Origin: Gigaspora margarita
Taxonomy: Eukaryota > Glomeromycota > Glomeromycetes > Diversisporales > Gigasporaceae
NCBI GenBank assembly: GCA_009809945.1
Contig: WTPW01000083.1
Span: forward strand, 587,585 to 651,584
Direction: 5' to 3'
Length of the DNA: 64,000 bases
The notes beneath the pieces are model-generated. The model worked only from the letters and a program-made list of their open reading frames with translations. It was not told the origin of the DNA and made no database searches. This document shows positions 47,300 to 61,643 of the stretch, piece after piece. The position numbers were made by a program, and so were the translations under genes. The first letter of the stretch is position 1; each line of letters starts with the position of its first letter.

Positions 47300-50200
47300 C
47301 CATAACTTACAAAAAAAACAAAGGAATTGTCAAAAAACCTGCTTCTACTTTACAAACAAAAAGACATATGTACAAAAAAGTAGCATATTTCTGTAGTATG
47401 TGCAATAGTATAGAAAGAGATCCAAGAATTAAGGCAGACCATGAAGCACAAGAACAAGAACCTTCTATAGTAAAAGGAAAGCGTGCTATATCAAACCGTC
47501 AAGTTAGATATCAGCCAGAAGATATCAATAACGGCAAAGGATTTTCAGATATGATAAATGATATTTTTTAATGGATCAGGTTACTGATTCAACAGACAGT
47601 GAAAAGTCAGATAGTGAATCATATAATTTGATGCCTCTGCCGCAACCTAAAAATCTTTAATTCCTTGTTGCACAGCTTTCCAAAGGCTTTTATAATGCAA
47701 AAATGTCATCCTTTTATTCTGAAAAAAATTTGTCAGATTCTTCTGATGATGAAAATGAAAATGAAAATGATAATATGAAAAGTGATAAAACTGATGAAAC
47801 TAAAACTGAAGAAGAGAGTGAAGAAGAGAGTGAAGAAGAGAATTTAATAAGGTTCGATGCACCTGATTTAGATGTTATCCCAGAGACCAATGCCAGAATT
47901 GTTGACGAAGATTTATTAGAAATTGTATTGTGGGTTTTCGTTACCAACAAAAATATTGGCATTCTGATACAAGTATTCACACCCAGATTAAATATCTCTG
48001 GCGTTTGTTAACTCATATTGATGAACAAAAATATTGTGGTCTTTCTACATCAATAGACATAGCAAAAAAGATGGCTAGTATATTAGATCATGCAACAAGA
48101 TTTGCTATATGTGAATCTTGCTGCAAATTATATAATCCAAAAGATATTTCAACAAAAAAAGCAGAACAAACACCAAAAATACTTCGCTGTACTCATGAGG
48201 AATTTCCAAACTATGTAAATATCAGCAGATGTATCATGTAATACAATACTTTTGCAAAAAGTCAGAGTGCAAGATAGAATAATCAGAAAGCCAGTATCAA
48301 TTTATCCTATGGTAAATCTCAAGCAACAGTTCCTAAAGNTATTCTAGCAATCAGGATTTGAAAAGGCATGCAGAAGATGGGCCTATCGACCTTCAAAACC
48401 TCAATTATCAAATATATATGATGGCAGAATATGGAAATCATTCTCTAATAATGAAGAGGAGTTATTTTTTTCGTCCAGAAACAGCTGATAGCCATATAGG
48501 ATTAATGCTAAACTTGGACTGGTTTCAACAATTTGAGATGTCTCAATATAACGTAGGGGTCATATATGCTATTATATATAATCTTCCATGTCAAGAAAGG
48601 TTTTTTTTTTTTTTACATTCATCAATCAAATATAATATTAATTTAATATACATAAAAGGTTTAAACCATCCAATATAATAACATTGTCTATCATACCTGG
48701 GCTATCAGAACCAAAGCTGCATCAGTTAAACCATTATTTGGCACCTATTATTGATTAGCTTATAGAGCTCTGGGAAGGAATAGACCTATCAGCTATGTTT
48801 GAGTCCCCATCTGGCAAGAGAATCAAATGTGCAGTAATTTGTTGCTCCAGTGACTTACCTGCAGCAAGGAAACTTTGCAGGCATATTTTGGCTAAGTCTG
48901 CATGTTATCGCTGCTATAAAAAAGCTAATTATGATATTTGGAACCAACTTCATTTTGGTAGTATTTCCAATATAGAGTCCTGGTTTGTAGAACGTGAGCA
49001 CAACCTTATCCGTAATGATGCAATAAATTAGAAAAATTGCAAGACAGCTGAACAAAGAAAATAGTATCTTTCTGATACTCTTGTCAGATGGTCTGAAATC
49101 TATAGGCTTTCATACTTCAATTCCGTTAGATTCCTGATAGTGGACCCAATACATTGCCTTTTCTTGAGAATAGCAAAATGGATCGTAACTAGATTATGGA
49201 TTGAAGGTGAAAGGTTAACTTCTCAAAATTTAAAAATTATGCAGCAATTGGCAGATAAAATCAATGTGCCATCAAATATTGGTAGAATTCCTTGTAAAGT
49301 TTCTACTGGTGAAGGATTTTCAAGGTTCGTATCAGACCAGTAGAAGACTTTTATCCTCGTATATGCTACCACTATTTGTTGGAATCTGTTATGCAATGCT
49401 GATAGGAAAATTCTTACTTATTTCATCCAGGTTTGTAGCATATTGGTTTGTAGAATAATTGATGAAAGAGATTTAGAAGAAGCACACCAATATCTGATAG
49501 CCATGATAAAAATTATTGAAGAAATCTATGGTCCTGAGAAGATTTCTTCAAACCTTCATCTATGCCTTCACATATCTGAATATGTATTAGATTATGGTCC
49601 TTTACATTCTTTTTGGTGTTTTAGTTTTGAACAAATGAATGGATTACTAGGTAAATATAATTGAAAGATTAATAATTTGATTAAAACAAAGGTCAATAAC
49701 AGGCGGTCAATATCTCTATCTTCTAAACAATATTAATTAAATTTTTAGGAAACTACAAAAATAGTAATAGGAAAATTGAGCTAGAACTTATAAATATCAT
49801 TCAACGAAACAGACAAATTGACAGATTAATTAATAATAGCAATAGTGCTAATTTATCCAAAGATTTGTCTATTTTGGCTCCAAGAAAATCTTCCGGCAGT
49901 TTGGATGATTATGAAATGTCTAACGAAGATGCAATAAATTTTATCTATATCAAGATCAGTAGAGGAAGGAATTGGCACTGGTACTGGGACTGATTCATTT
50001 CCTGGAATCTTTCTTATACCAAAGAAAATAAATGCATACATTTCACGAGACTTTATGGAGTTACTCATCGAATATTATAATAATGCTTATAACACCAATA
50101 TATTCATTCTGCCTGAAGATTTGGATTTAGATAGGTCGATAGGCATATCACCTATAATAAATTAATATAAAAGAATACGAATAAGTGATGAAGTTTTCGG

Positions 50201-50600
50201 TTCTATATTTTCTAAAAGATATGAAAATTTATCAAGAATTCTTGCAAATTTTGCTGATGAAGATGAAGTAAATACATATCCGGACCAGGTTCAGTTCTTT
50301 TTTGAACATTATCTTGATTATCTGGAAGAATCAACAAAGCACAGCCTCACCTATGTTCATTGGTATAAAAAAATACAAAATGAGAATTTAAGGTATCATC
50401 TTAGCATTGGCAAAAAAGATGATAAGCTTTGTAACAGTAATTATAGCATAATAATTTTTATAATATAGATCGTGATTGCATAATTCTGGTACATAACATA
50501 CTGGGAATATTTGTAGCAGGAACATTTACCATTGGTTCAAGAAATCATCAGGATTATATATCAGTGATCCCATTAAATAGAAAGTACAATATATAATGCA
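47300..50600 (+). pseudogene. CACTA (EnSpm) Tnp2-type transposase remnant
   Basis: Fragments in changing frames follow the order of Tnp2 transposases. An N-terminal zinc-binding start (FCSMCNS, about 47390) is followed by an acidic linker (SDSSDDENENENDN, EEESEEESEEEN), IAKKMASILDHATRFAICES, then the core with LMLNLDWFQQFEMSQYNVGV (the Asp a catalytic candidate) and IIPGLSEPKLHQLNHYLAPI. Next come ELWEG, KCAVICCSSDLPAARKLC and an ACYRCYK zinc knuckle, then DPIHCLFLRIAKW and LHSFWCFSFEQMNGLLG. The end reads LTYVHWYKKI and VAGTFTIGSRNHQDY. Introns survive at about 48600-48659 and 49651-49749. Stops and frameshifts (e.g. TAA at 47569, TAG in the core near 48757) make it non-functional. CACTA termini were not found. 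Confidence 0.75.
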
Positions 50601-51566
50601 TATTGTATTGTATTATATGATAATCTATTATTATCTATATATTAATCTACTGTATTATTATTTCTATTTTTAATTTATTATAAATTATATAAATATACAT
50701 TATATATATAGAAAAATCGGCTATCTGATATTTATATTATTTTTGTGTCACAATATTTGTTCAGTTTATTATATTGTCACATACCCATAGCTATATTAAC
50801 ATGTATACTCGATATTTTGGTACTTGTATAAACTTGATAGAATGAGTTGCTTGCCGGTAAGCATGTAAGAGTCATACTTAATAATATAGACATTACCATC
50901 TTAGCGTAAACATTATAAGAAATAATAAAGTATATAAGGATTGCTCTCACCCTTAGTTCACAATCTAATATATATTATATGAAATCATCCTTAAATAAAG
51001 ACTACATACATGTACATTCTCTTATATAATAATTGCTTAAAGCCGTAAAATACTAGTTCTTTATTTGTATGTTATTAACTGAAGAATCTTTAACTGAAAG
51101 GATCATCTGCATATCTGGATGATAAAAATTTCTATTTCACTCATGATCTTAATGTTTCGAGTTTAATTTATTATATCGATATCGATATATACAAATACTA
51201 GATAGTTGATATTTTTAGAAAAATAGCAGAAACCTCACAGATCTATCACTGATATTATAACGCACTTTAATTCAATATAAGCTAGCTGATGTTAGCCGAT
51301 GTTAGCCAATATATGATTAAAATTTTTCTGATATAATAACCAAAATATCATCTAAGTTTTTTCAAAATATTGGCTTTTCCGATATTTATCTAAAATTTGC
51401 TCATAAAAAATCAAAATATCAGCCAGATTTTGGCAATATATCAACCAGTTGTTTTAGTTAATGATATTTTGTTAAACTATCATTATATAATATAGAAATA
51501 TCAGATAGCAGATAGTTTGTCTAATATTTTTATATTCAACCTGTATTAGTTAATTATATAATTATA
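50601..51566. other. AT-rich DNA with a GATATTT word island
   Basis: No gene. From about 51170 to 51530 the words CCGATATTT, CTGATATT and AATATCAG recur, as in the word elements, but no clear target duplication was found. It is the 5' flank of the LINE. Confidence 0.45.
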
Positions 51567-52373
51567 ATATTATTTGCATGTTCTAAAAAACAATTCACTA
51601 ACTCTTCCTGATGATCACTTGTACCAAAATTTTGCTAAAACAAAACCTAATTTTCTTTAAAACTACTTTGTTAACATACTTTTTTAATTAAATTTTATTG
51701 TTCTACACCCAAACTTACATATAACTACCAAGTTTCATAGCTCTAAAAAAGATTTTAATTAAACTAAATACTTTCTCGTCAAATTAAATACTTTTTGAGT
51801 TTACTTAAAAATTGCCAAGGAAACTGGTCTTGTTCCTTAAGACAAAGTCCTCCAGCTTACTCCCAGTTTCATTTTGATATAAAATTCATTACAAACGGCC
51901 CAATATTGACTATTTTATAATCAAATTACTCCAAACTTCTTTTCCTATAATACTTTCTTTTTTTCTTTCTTTTTACCCCCTTTTTTCTTTTTTTTTCTAC
52001 TCAAATCTGGCCCTAAACACGTTTTAGAAACTTAAAAATTAGTGGTTCACTCAATTAATAATTCTATTTAAAAATTTTCTGTTTAACTCTTTACTAATTT
52101 TACACAAAACAAATAATTACAAATCTGTATTCTTTCTAAAGTTATACAGATCCGTACAGCGTTACCTACTATTTTTAGCAACCTCACACAAGCCACTTTG
52201 TGCTACAAGCCACACTAGCCACACTAGCCTTACCAGCCACACTTTTAGTCACAGTAGTTATAAAAAGTTATACAAATAGTATAACATTACACAAAATAAA
52301 TTTTACCTCTTCGTGAAGCCCTCTTCACTCTCTTTAATACTAAGCCTAACAAATTTACCAAAAGTCCCTCAAA

Positions 52374-54700
52374 ATGCCTACTTTGATAACAGAAGAACCA
52401 GATACTTATGATCTTGACTACTATTATAATAAATACCCAGACCGTTTCGGTATTGGTACTAAAGAAACAGACCCACTTACTCTACGTATCTTACCTAAAG
52501 ATGTTAATCCTCTAAACTGTAAAGCTAACAAGCAACATCATACTTTAAAATGCCAACCCAACCAGCTTTAACAACCTGTCTTTGCCGTAAATTCCATACT
52601 AATTTTACATCTAAATACTACAGAATCACTCATTCTACTACTCCTTCTTCCTCTTCTAAGTGAACTGCAATGGATATTTCCCCAGCTACAGTTATTTCAA
52701 AACAATGCTTCAAAAAAATTACTGATCATCTTCTCAAATCTCCTATTTCTAAAAAACAACAAGAATTACAACCTACCTCACAAATCCAATCTTCTAACCT
52801 TCATACAGACCCAACCCCAGTTGCAATTATGCCTCATTCTCAACACTATCATACATGCAATCTATGTAAAATTAAAAACATTCCTTGTGTTCTTATTCAA
52901 GAACAGAAAACTAGGCATGCACCAGACTACTCCAAAGCTGTGATCTTTAAAGGCTTTTTAATCCATCGTGAATATGCTACCAATCTACAATATATCAAAC
53001 TCAGACCTATTCCCTTAACTAAGGTACTTACTCAAGAACAACATTCTTTTTATCATTTCTACTTCTTCCATCAACTAACAAAAACAAAAAAGATCGAGCT
53101 CCTTCAAAATCTTGTCCACAGAGATAAACTACTTAGACAAAAGCAAAGTTAATAACCAAAAGCTAACAAAACTGCCAGAGACACTTTCCAAGATCTTGAT
53201 TGGTTTGCCAACTACCCAATTACTCAAGAAATAGAACAAAACACCAAACTAAACACAACACTTGTCCAAAAACTTTTTAACTTCACCAAAACTCATCTCA
53301 ACAAATTTACTTCAGGCCAACCAATTCCAACTACTACAGAAAAAGAACCAAATTCTAAACCTCCTCAAAAACAAAGCTTCAATTATTTACTCAAATCTAT
53401 GGCTACAGAAAAACTAGACTTCCTTATAGAATTCCTCAAACAATCAAATCAATCACTCTCTCCTGAATTCAATATTCCCCAATATGCCTACACTTCAACT
53501 TTAAAGAACCTACTCACCAAATTTACTGAACTTCTATTTACTAAACTCAACTATGTTCATATTTTCAAATCCCATTATTCAATTCCTCCTTACACCATTG
53601 CTGACCGTAGCAAAGTAGCAATCAATTTTGCTCGATTATATCTCTTCCTTCACAACAAATATAGAACAATTCACTATCAANAATTTATAGAAAAACTTGA
53701 TCTTCATCCACTTAGACTCTCTTTGAAATACAACTTTGAATATGATAATACCAAAAAACCTCTTTTTAGCATTTACAACAATAACTTATTCACAGTCACA
53801 GTTACTCTTAATATTCCTAAATTCAGATTCACAAATACCTTCTGTATTCCATCACTTAAACCCTATATTAATGACTTTAACTCTGGTTTGAAAACTTTTT
53901 TAAAGCTTATAAAAAACAATTTGTTGACATTAATGAAACCAAAACTCACAACTATCTTAAATACCAAATTGCAACAACACTCGCTAAAGAATGCAAAAAA
54001 TACTTACCCTCTAAATATGAATTCTCAAACCCCTCTTCTCTCCAAAATCGTCTTTTCAAACTACCAAAGAAGCCCTCTACCATATTCACACTTGCAAAGA
54101 TAAAAATTGCTCAATCCTGCCCAAGGATACTGAACACAACCTATCTAATCTATCTACTTTCTTTTTTGACAAATCNTTCAAAACATTCCCAGCACCACCC
54201 AAAAAAGAAACTTCAACAACTACTTCTATTAACCTGGATTTTACTATCTTTAATTCTGAAAACCAATACCCAGCAACCTTTAAAAAGACCTTTCCAATAC
54301 AAACACTAAACACATTGGCTACTGAAGCAGACCAAAAGTTTGCAAAAAACAATAATCTAGAAATAAACCCCAAACGAACTATATACTACTTCTATTTCTA
54401 CTTTAAAGCCTACATTGATGCAGTAGCTACAAATGATAATATCTCAACTTTTAAACTTGAAAAAGCTCTAGAAAAACTATTTCTCCCTCCACTAATCCTC
54501 ACACACTCACATGCATAATTCTTTATTATGATATCCAAAACTGACCTACCAAATTCTCAATCTCTCAAATCCAACAAGATTACGAACTCAAACATTACAT
54601 TGAAGCAGAGAAATTTATTATTAAACACTATAAAATTAATATTCTATCTTCCTTAGATAACTCTCTTTTCCTCTCTCCAAATTCTTCAACTTCTAACAGT
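52374..54700 (+). pseudogene. LINE ORF1 (broken)
   Basis: The longest pieces are 52374-52571 (MPTLITEEPDTYDLDYYY), 52670-53152 with a zinc-knuckle-like HTCNLCKIKNIPC, 53399-54103 and 54315-54518. Frameshifts separate them, and ambiguous bases occur at 53681 and 54176. The CX2C region suggests nucleic-acid binding as in other ORF1 proteins, but the domain is not recognisable beyond that. Confidence 0.55.
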
Positions 54701-54759
54701 TCACTTTTTCAATAACTCCTTCTATAGAAAACATTAATGCAGCTACCGCTTCCAAAATA

Positions 54760-57700
54760 ATGATGTTCTCTATTGATAATGGGCCATTTTTGGAAGAGAA
54801 TGATGTAAGTAGGCGGGTAGAAAAGCCAATTTACATGAAAGAACCAATTAATGATGGTCAGACTCAATGTACAGAGCAGACTTTGGATTCTTGCACAGCT
54901 ACGAAAGCCAGGCATACGGCGAGCAACTCTATAGAAGAAACCCAAAAGGCCTCAGCTCCCATTTCATCAAATCCTGCTGAGACCCCCTCTCCAAATATCT
55001 TCTTTACAACATCCAAAAAAACTACCATCCCATCTATTTTCATAAATACCTCATCATCCAAATCAAAGCCTCTTAAAGATTTTACTTTTGAAGATTCAGA
55101 CAATGACAATACATCTCCAACTAAAAATACTATATTAAGCAAATCTAACAATTCTTCTCCTTCCAGTCTACTCGATCTTTATGATCCTACTACATGTTAT
55201 AACAAATTCTTATTCTACTGCAAGCTTCAACTTCTACCTTCACCTCAAACAATTGCTTTCTTTACACAATTTATCAAATCAAACTACCCAACATTCTTTT
55301 TTGAACAATATATAAAACTTTCTGTACAAACAAAAAACAAATACAACACTAAAGAAGCACACATATACTTGCCACATAAAACATCTCTTTTACCAAATCA
55401 CTCCCCACTTCTTTTCAAAAACCTTATCAACTTTCTAAATATTCCTCTTAAATCTAATTGTCCAACAAATATACCATCTCTACAAACTCGTATACTCTCT
55501 CTAAACCAACCCTCAACCCATTCTACACCAAATCCCTCTCTTACCCTAGAATATGCTTCAATTCCTATTAAAATTGCCTCTTTAAATATTAATGGTCTTA
55601 TCCAACCAAACAAAAAACTCTCCATTCTAGGAGCTTTTAACAATAACTTTTTTGAAATTCTAGGCCTTTCTGAAACTCACCTTTCAATAAAAGAAGGAAA
55701 TTTCTTTAATAATCAAATACCCAACTATACTAGCTTCTGGAGCCCTTACTCTTCTCCACACCAAGCAGGTATAGGCATCTTTATTTATCATAAAATTGCA
55801 AAACATATCACCCATATACATAACTACAATGGCCATGTCATTGGCCTTGATCTTCACTTCAAAAACCTGGCAATACGTCTTCTACAAATTTATGTTCCTA
55901 CCCAAGAGAAGAAACATTTCCGTAAAGATATCCAAGAACATATAATTTCACTTGCTCAAAATTCCAACTACAAACTTATTATTATGGAAGACTTTAATAG
56001 TGTTCTAAACCCAAGACTAGACTGTTCCCTAGCAAAAAAATCCTCAATACCTGAATCCCAACTTATCAAGTTTCTTCATAGCCATCAATGCAAAGATATT
56101 TACCATTTCTTCTTCCCTAATACTCAGAACTTCACATTCCAATGAGCCAATATCCAGAGCAGAATAGACCAAATTTGGACTAATCTATCGATTACAAGTA
56201 TTGAATACACAGATATCCTCACAGATACTATACTCAAATCAGACCATAAAATAATAACCTTAGAAATCTCAATTATAATCAACAAACCTAAACCTTATAA
56301 GCAACAAAAAAGAAAATGCTTTTTCTGAAAAAACTGCTCCAAATCAACTATTCAAGACTACTCCACTCAAACTACATGCAATCTCAAACATATTTCTTCT
56401 AAAATTCAATTTAAACCAAAATCAACTCAATCTTACTTGGAACCAAATATGCAAAGCTTTAACTAAAGCAGCTACTAAACACATTCCCTTTAAGAAAATC
56501 AAAATAGTTAAAGAAATTCAAGACACTTCCTCTTCTAAACAATCACTATTATATCATAGATATAAGCAAATTCAATTTCTCAAAAACCATTTTCAATCAC
56601 CCAACTTCCCAAACCTTCTCAACAAATACCAAACCCAATATCCTGACAACTCTCTACAAACCAATCTCCCAAACCTTCTCCAAACCAAAAATGAATTTCA
56701 ACTTATCAAAACTGCACTAAATTATCAATATCAACAAAACTTATATAACAAAATTAAACAAAAAATAGAAAACAGAGACAAAACCTATACAGATTTCTCC
56801 AAACTTTTCTACAAAAAAATACTTGAGAAATATAACAATATCAACATTGACCGCCTCCTAATTAACAATACCCTCCTCACAGAGCGCAGTGAAATCTTAG
56901 AGCAAATGCAAAACCATTTTTCAGAATACTTTTCTAAAAAACCTCTTCAACCATTCCCTGCTGACCTAAACCAACTCTATCAACCACATCCAGAACTCGA
57001 ACCTCTCTTCAACGACTTATTCAAAACAATCACAGATCAGGAATAGTCAGAAACAATCTCTAATCTCCCAAACCAAAAAGCAGCTGGCCCTTCTGAAATA
57101 TGCTATGAGCATATTAAGCATGCTAGCCCTACAGCACAAAGTATTTTCAGATCTTTTATTAATAAATGTCTCCAATTGCAAAAAATACTAACAGAATGGA
57201 AATCTTCAAACATTTTCCTTATTCCAAAAAAATCTAACTAGGACTTTATACTTAACCAAGTTCAACCAATCTCTATTATTGAGCCCTTTAAAAAAGTCTT
57301 TACAAAAATCTTTACTAGCTGACTGGACAAAATAATTTCAACAAACAACCTTCTTTCTAATTTAAATTTTGCAGCTACTAAAAACTCTTCAACACATACA
57401 ACAATTCAAATTTTACATAATACTATCGAACATTACATTTCTCATAACAAAGAAGCATAGATACTATTTCAAGACATGTCTAAAGCATTTGATAGAATCA
57501 ATATCAGATGCTTACAAGATGCTTGTCAAAGAATTGGTATCTCTAATTCTGGCATTAATTTAATAACTGAACTGCATACCTCTCATGCAGCTAAAATAAT
57601 TACGGCTTATAGACTTACATCACCAGTTCCTATTATCTCTGGTATTGAACAAGGAGAAACCTACTCTTCTCTGGAAGATTTACTATGACCCTATTCTTGC

Positions 57701-60700
57701 TTTTATTGCTCAAAAATATAATAATCAATTCCTAAAAATCTCCTCTCCTTCACTACTTGACACAATTTTCAATACAACTCCAACTACTATTACTATCCCT
57801 CCTTTAGCCTATATGGATGACATAGTGTGGCATTGTGAACATCCAGAAACTCTACAAAATATTCTTAATGATGTCTCTATCTTATACAAAATTAATAACA
57901 TTGAAGTTAACNCTACCAAATCTGATNTACTCCATANCCTCCCCAAAAACTCAAAANCNACTAATCACAAACTTCTTTATAACAATCAAACAATTACTTC
58001 TTGCAAACCTGAAGATATAATTAGATACCTAGATATCTTTTATGATAGCAAAGGCTCAACCAAACCAACTTTAGATATGATATATAATAAAATAGAAAAC
58101 TTTCTAATTCTTATTAGATACAAAAAATTGTTACCTTCACAAATATCTTCCTTATTCAACCTTATACTTCAACCTGCTTTAGAATATCTTTTGCAAATTG
58201 TTCTTATTCATAAAAATACACAAACCAAACTCTCCTGATTACTTTCTATACAAACAAAAAAAATGCTCTCACTAGCCAAGAACACTAATAACATCTCACT
58301 CACAAATCCACTTGCCTTTAATTTACCTACTTTTACTAATTTAATCCAAAAAGTCAGTATCTCTAATATCGATCGTATTTTTAATACCTCTCCACTTCTC
58401 TCAGACATTGTTATTGCTCGAATTAAATCCTGGCTATTAAAAACTTGGTCTCCTAAACTTACTAAAGAAACCTTCATTTTGCATCATCAAAAAACACAAA
58501 ACTATACTCTCCTTTTCTATCTTGCACAACTAGCTAAAAATAATATAAAAATTTCCTTTATTCCTCCAATTATAACATTTACACCTTCTCTTCCTGAACA
58601 TACACACCTAATTTATGATATACTCCCTACAACTCCTAATAATCTTACAATTAATAGCCTCAGAAACAACAAAATTTTATTCATTGAACAAATTACAACT
58701 GCAAATAACAACTCTTTCCTTCCTTGGAACAATATGTATCTTCGAACAAACAAAACAACTACAGGTCACCAACCTTCTTGGTTCACTCGACTTACTCAAA
58801 CACCACAACTTAACTCTATCCATATTACATGGCCACATATTAAACTACTCTCAAGAAATAGCTTCATCAATACAACTGATCTAATATCCCCTTCCAACTC
58901 ACTTCTCTACCAACTATTATTCAATAATCGAGATAAAATTATCCTGCAATTAAACAAATCTCAACAACTACTCTCTATAAAATTAATCAATCTAGTGAAA
59001 CATCTACAGGACAATCAAACCTTTTAGAAATCACTAATCTCCCATAGAATTTCAAATCTATAAATCTTCCATATAGACAAATCAAGTTTAATAGACTTCT
59101 TTTACAAATAGATTATAAAGAAATTCTTGCTATAATTGATATATTCAACAACTTAGACTTGCCCTTACTTCCCTCACCCTATCAACCCCAAATTAATATT
59201 CACTCTTGTGAGATACATCTTATATAACATAGTATTAAAACCCCTTACTACCAAAATCAACTAATTCAAATATACAACAATATCCTTAATCTAAATACAA
59301 CTCACCTTAACTTTTTTACTGGCACTTTTATTAAAAATCTTCAATCCTCAAATATCAAATCCAGTATAGGCTGGATTTGTGAAAATGACCCTTCTATCTA
59401 CTTTAACACAGCAATAAATCCTTTTTCAGACTCTTCTCGCTCTGAATTAATAGCAACTATCCCTCTTTTACTTGCTATACCAAATAACTCCATTATTAAA
59501 TATATAGGCGGCTGCTATACATACCCCCTAAATTTGCTATTCATACCCCCCAGCCCGGCCTCCGACCCTTCCGACCCAGTCACATGTAACATAGTACAAA
59601 CTGAGATCACGTGACTTTTAGATTCTTGCATTTTGACCAATGGTTAGGTTACACGAAACCGGGTCACGTGATCCTGTAACAATAATAGCCAATCAAAATT
59701 TGAACCCGAAGTAAGTTCAAATTTAAACTACAAAATAAGTTACCCCACGATCGACAATAGTTGCTACATAGTAAAGTCCAAATTCTACTATGTAAATCGA
59801 TTATTATCGCTTAAGTAAACTTATTTGGAAGATCAAAATACAAATACAGTAAAATATTTAGCAAGATTGGAGAACATTTTATTATTTGACTTTTTAACTT
59901 TTACGTTCGACGAAAAAATTAAAATTTTTTAAAGAAATATATTCGACGAACNGACTTTACTATGTAGCAACTACTTGCGATCGCTAAAAAGACCTCTTTT
60001 TCAGAAAGAGGTTTTTAGCGATCGCAAGTAGTTGCTACATAGTAAAGTCAAAATTTTACTATTTAAATCGATCATAAGCGCTTAAGTAAATATGTTTGGA
60101 AGATCAAAATACATATTCTACCAAATTTTCATACAAATCGGAGAACTATTTATTATTTAGCCTTTAATTTTTATGTTCGTCGAATATATTTCTTTAAAAA
60201 ATTTTAATTTTTTCGTCGAACGTAAAAGTTAAAAAGTCAAATAATAAAATGTTCTCCAATCTTGCTAAATATTTTACTGTATTTGTATTTTGATCTTCCA
60301 AATAAGTTTACTTAAGCGATAATAATCGATTTACATAGTAGAATTTGGACTTTACTATGTAGCAACTATTGTCGATCGTGGGGTAACTTATTTTGTAGTT
60401 TAAATTTGAACCTACTTCGGGTTCAAATTTTGATTGGCTGTTATTGTTACAGGATCACGTGACCCGGTTTCGTGTAACCTAATCATTGGTCAAAATGCAA
60501 GAATCTAAAAGTCACGTGATCTCGGTTTGTACTACATTACATGTGACTGGGTCGGAAGGGTCGGAGGCCGGGCTGGGGTATGTATAGCAGCCGCCAATAT
60601 ATATTGATAACTTATCTGCAATCAAAAACCTAATCAATTCTCCTTTCTCTAAACTTAAAACAAAAACTGGGATATAATCTCAATTATTAACTCTATTAAA

Positions 60701-61643
60701 TCTACAAAAAACATTTCTATTACTCCTATCAAAGTTGAATCACATTCAACTAGTTCTCTGCATAATCAAGCTGACCTGCTAGCAAAACAAGGCTCTGATA
60801 AATCTATAATAGAAATCTCCTATACATACTTCAAACTACCTACTCACTTTTTATGAAACAAATATATAATAATACACAAAGCTTGCTCCTTTATCAAAAA
60901 TATTATCAAAATTCAAGAACTAACATCTTGGTTATCTCTTAAATTTTTTAACAATTATACTTTAGATATAAACTGGAACTTAACTTTTAAAATACTTAAA
61001 TCTTTAGAATACAATTCCTCTATACTCCTTCTATATTAAAATCCTAACAAACAACCTCCCAACAATGCAAAACCTTAATATCTGCTACCCAAATCTATAC
61101 ACAACAAATTAATGCTGTAAATGCTCTTCAATTGAAGTTACTCTCCATATACTCCTATGTTCCAAAAATACTGAAAACATCCAGCAATTGCTTACTAATA
61201 TAATTAATAACACACTTCAACAATCCCAATTAATATCGATCTCAGATATTACACTTCTTAATACCCTTTCATTACTATCAACCAACTCCACTAATATACA
61301 ATACAACTTCCTTATACCTACCATTCTAGGAATATACTCCAAACCAACATATCATAATACCAAAATTCTTCTAAAAAAACAAACTGAACTCTTTCTCACT
61401 AACCTCTCAAATAATCTCTTATATTGGTTTTATCACATTATATGGTCCCAACGTAATATATTTCAACATCAATGGGAAATAGCCCGGAATATCACAAAAA
61501 AAACCAAACGTACTAAAATAACTCTACCATCAAGTACTACTCAAGTAAATATATTAAGAACTTATATACAACCAATAAACCTACACTCTGCTATTGAAAA
61601 ATGGTACTTACAAGGCTACCCCCTAACAACATACTTTTTATAA
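54760..61643 (+). pseudogene. LINE ORF2: AP endonuclease, reverse transcriptase, RNase H (broken)
   Basis: The endonuclease begins near 55572 (IASLNINGL), with GLSETHL, GIGIFIYH, LQIYVP, MEDFNSVLN (family GDFN, here Glu), QSRIDQIW and SDHKI. RT: QKAAGPSEI (about 57075), LFQDMSKAFDRI (about 57463), ISGIEQGETYS and AYMDDI (the YxDD box, about 57810). RNase H: FFTGTFIKN where FTDGS is expected, GWICEN, RSELIA, YIDNLSAIKNL and NQADLLAKQGS. The domain is split by the insertion at 59507-60595. The C-terminus has CCKCSSIEVTLHILLC (CX2CX7HX3C) and ends at 61643 after YLQGYPLTTYFL. Several stops replace Trp or Arg codons, and frameshifts occur, so no active enzyme is made. Confidence 0.8.
59507..60595. 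mobile_element. 1.09-kb near-perfect palindrome inserted in LINE RNase H
   Basis: The exact 8-bp duplication AATATATA at 59499-59506 and 60596-60603 lies in a TA-repeat context. Arms of about 500 bp start GGCGGCTGCTATACATACCC and contain AGCCCGGCCTCCGACCCTTC and GATCACGTGACT. The centre has nested hairpins around GCGATCGC (about 60000). An ambiguous base at 59952 lies in the arm. Non-coding. Confidence 0.85.

Noticed and set aside
47300..51566. CACTA...TAGTG terminal repeats for the transposase remnant
   Set aside because: I looked on both sides and found no convincing pair.
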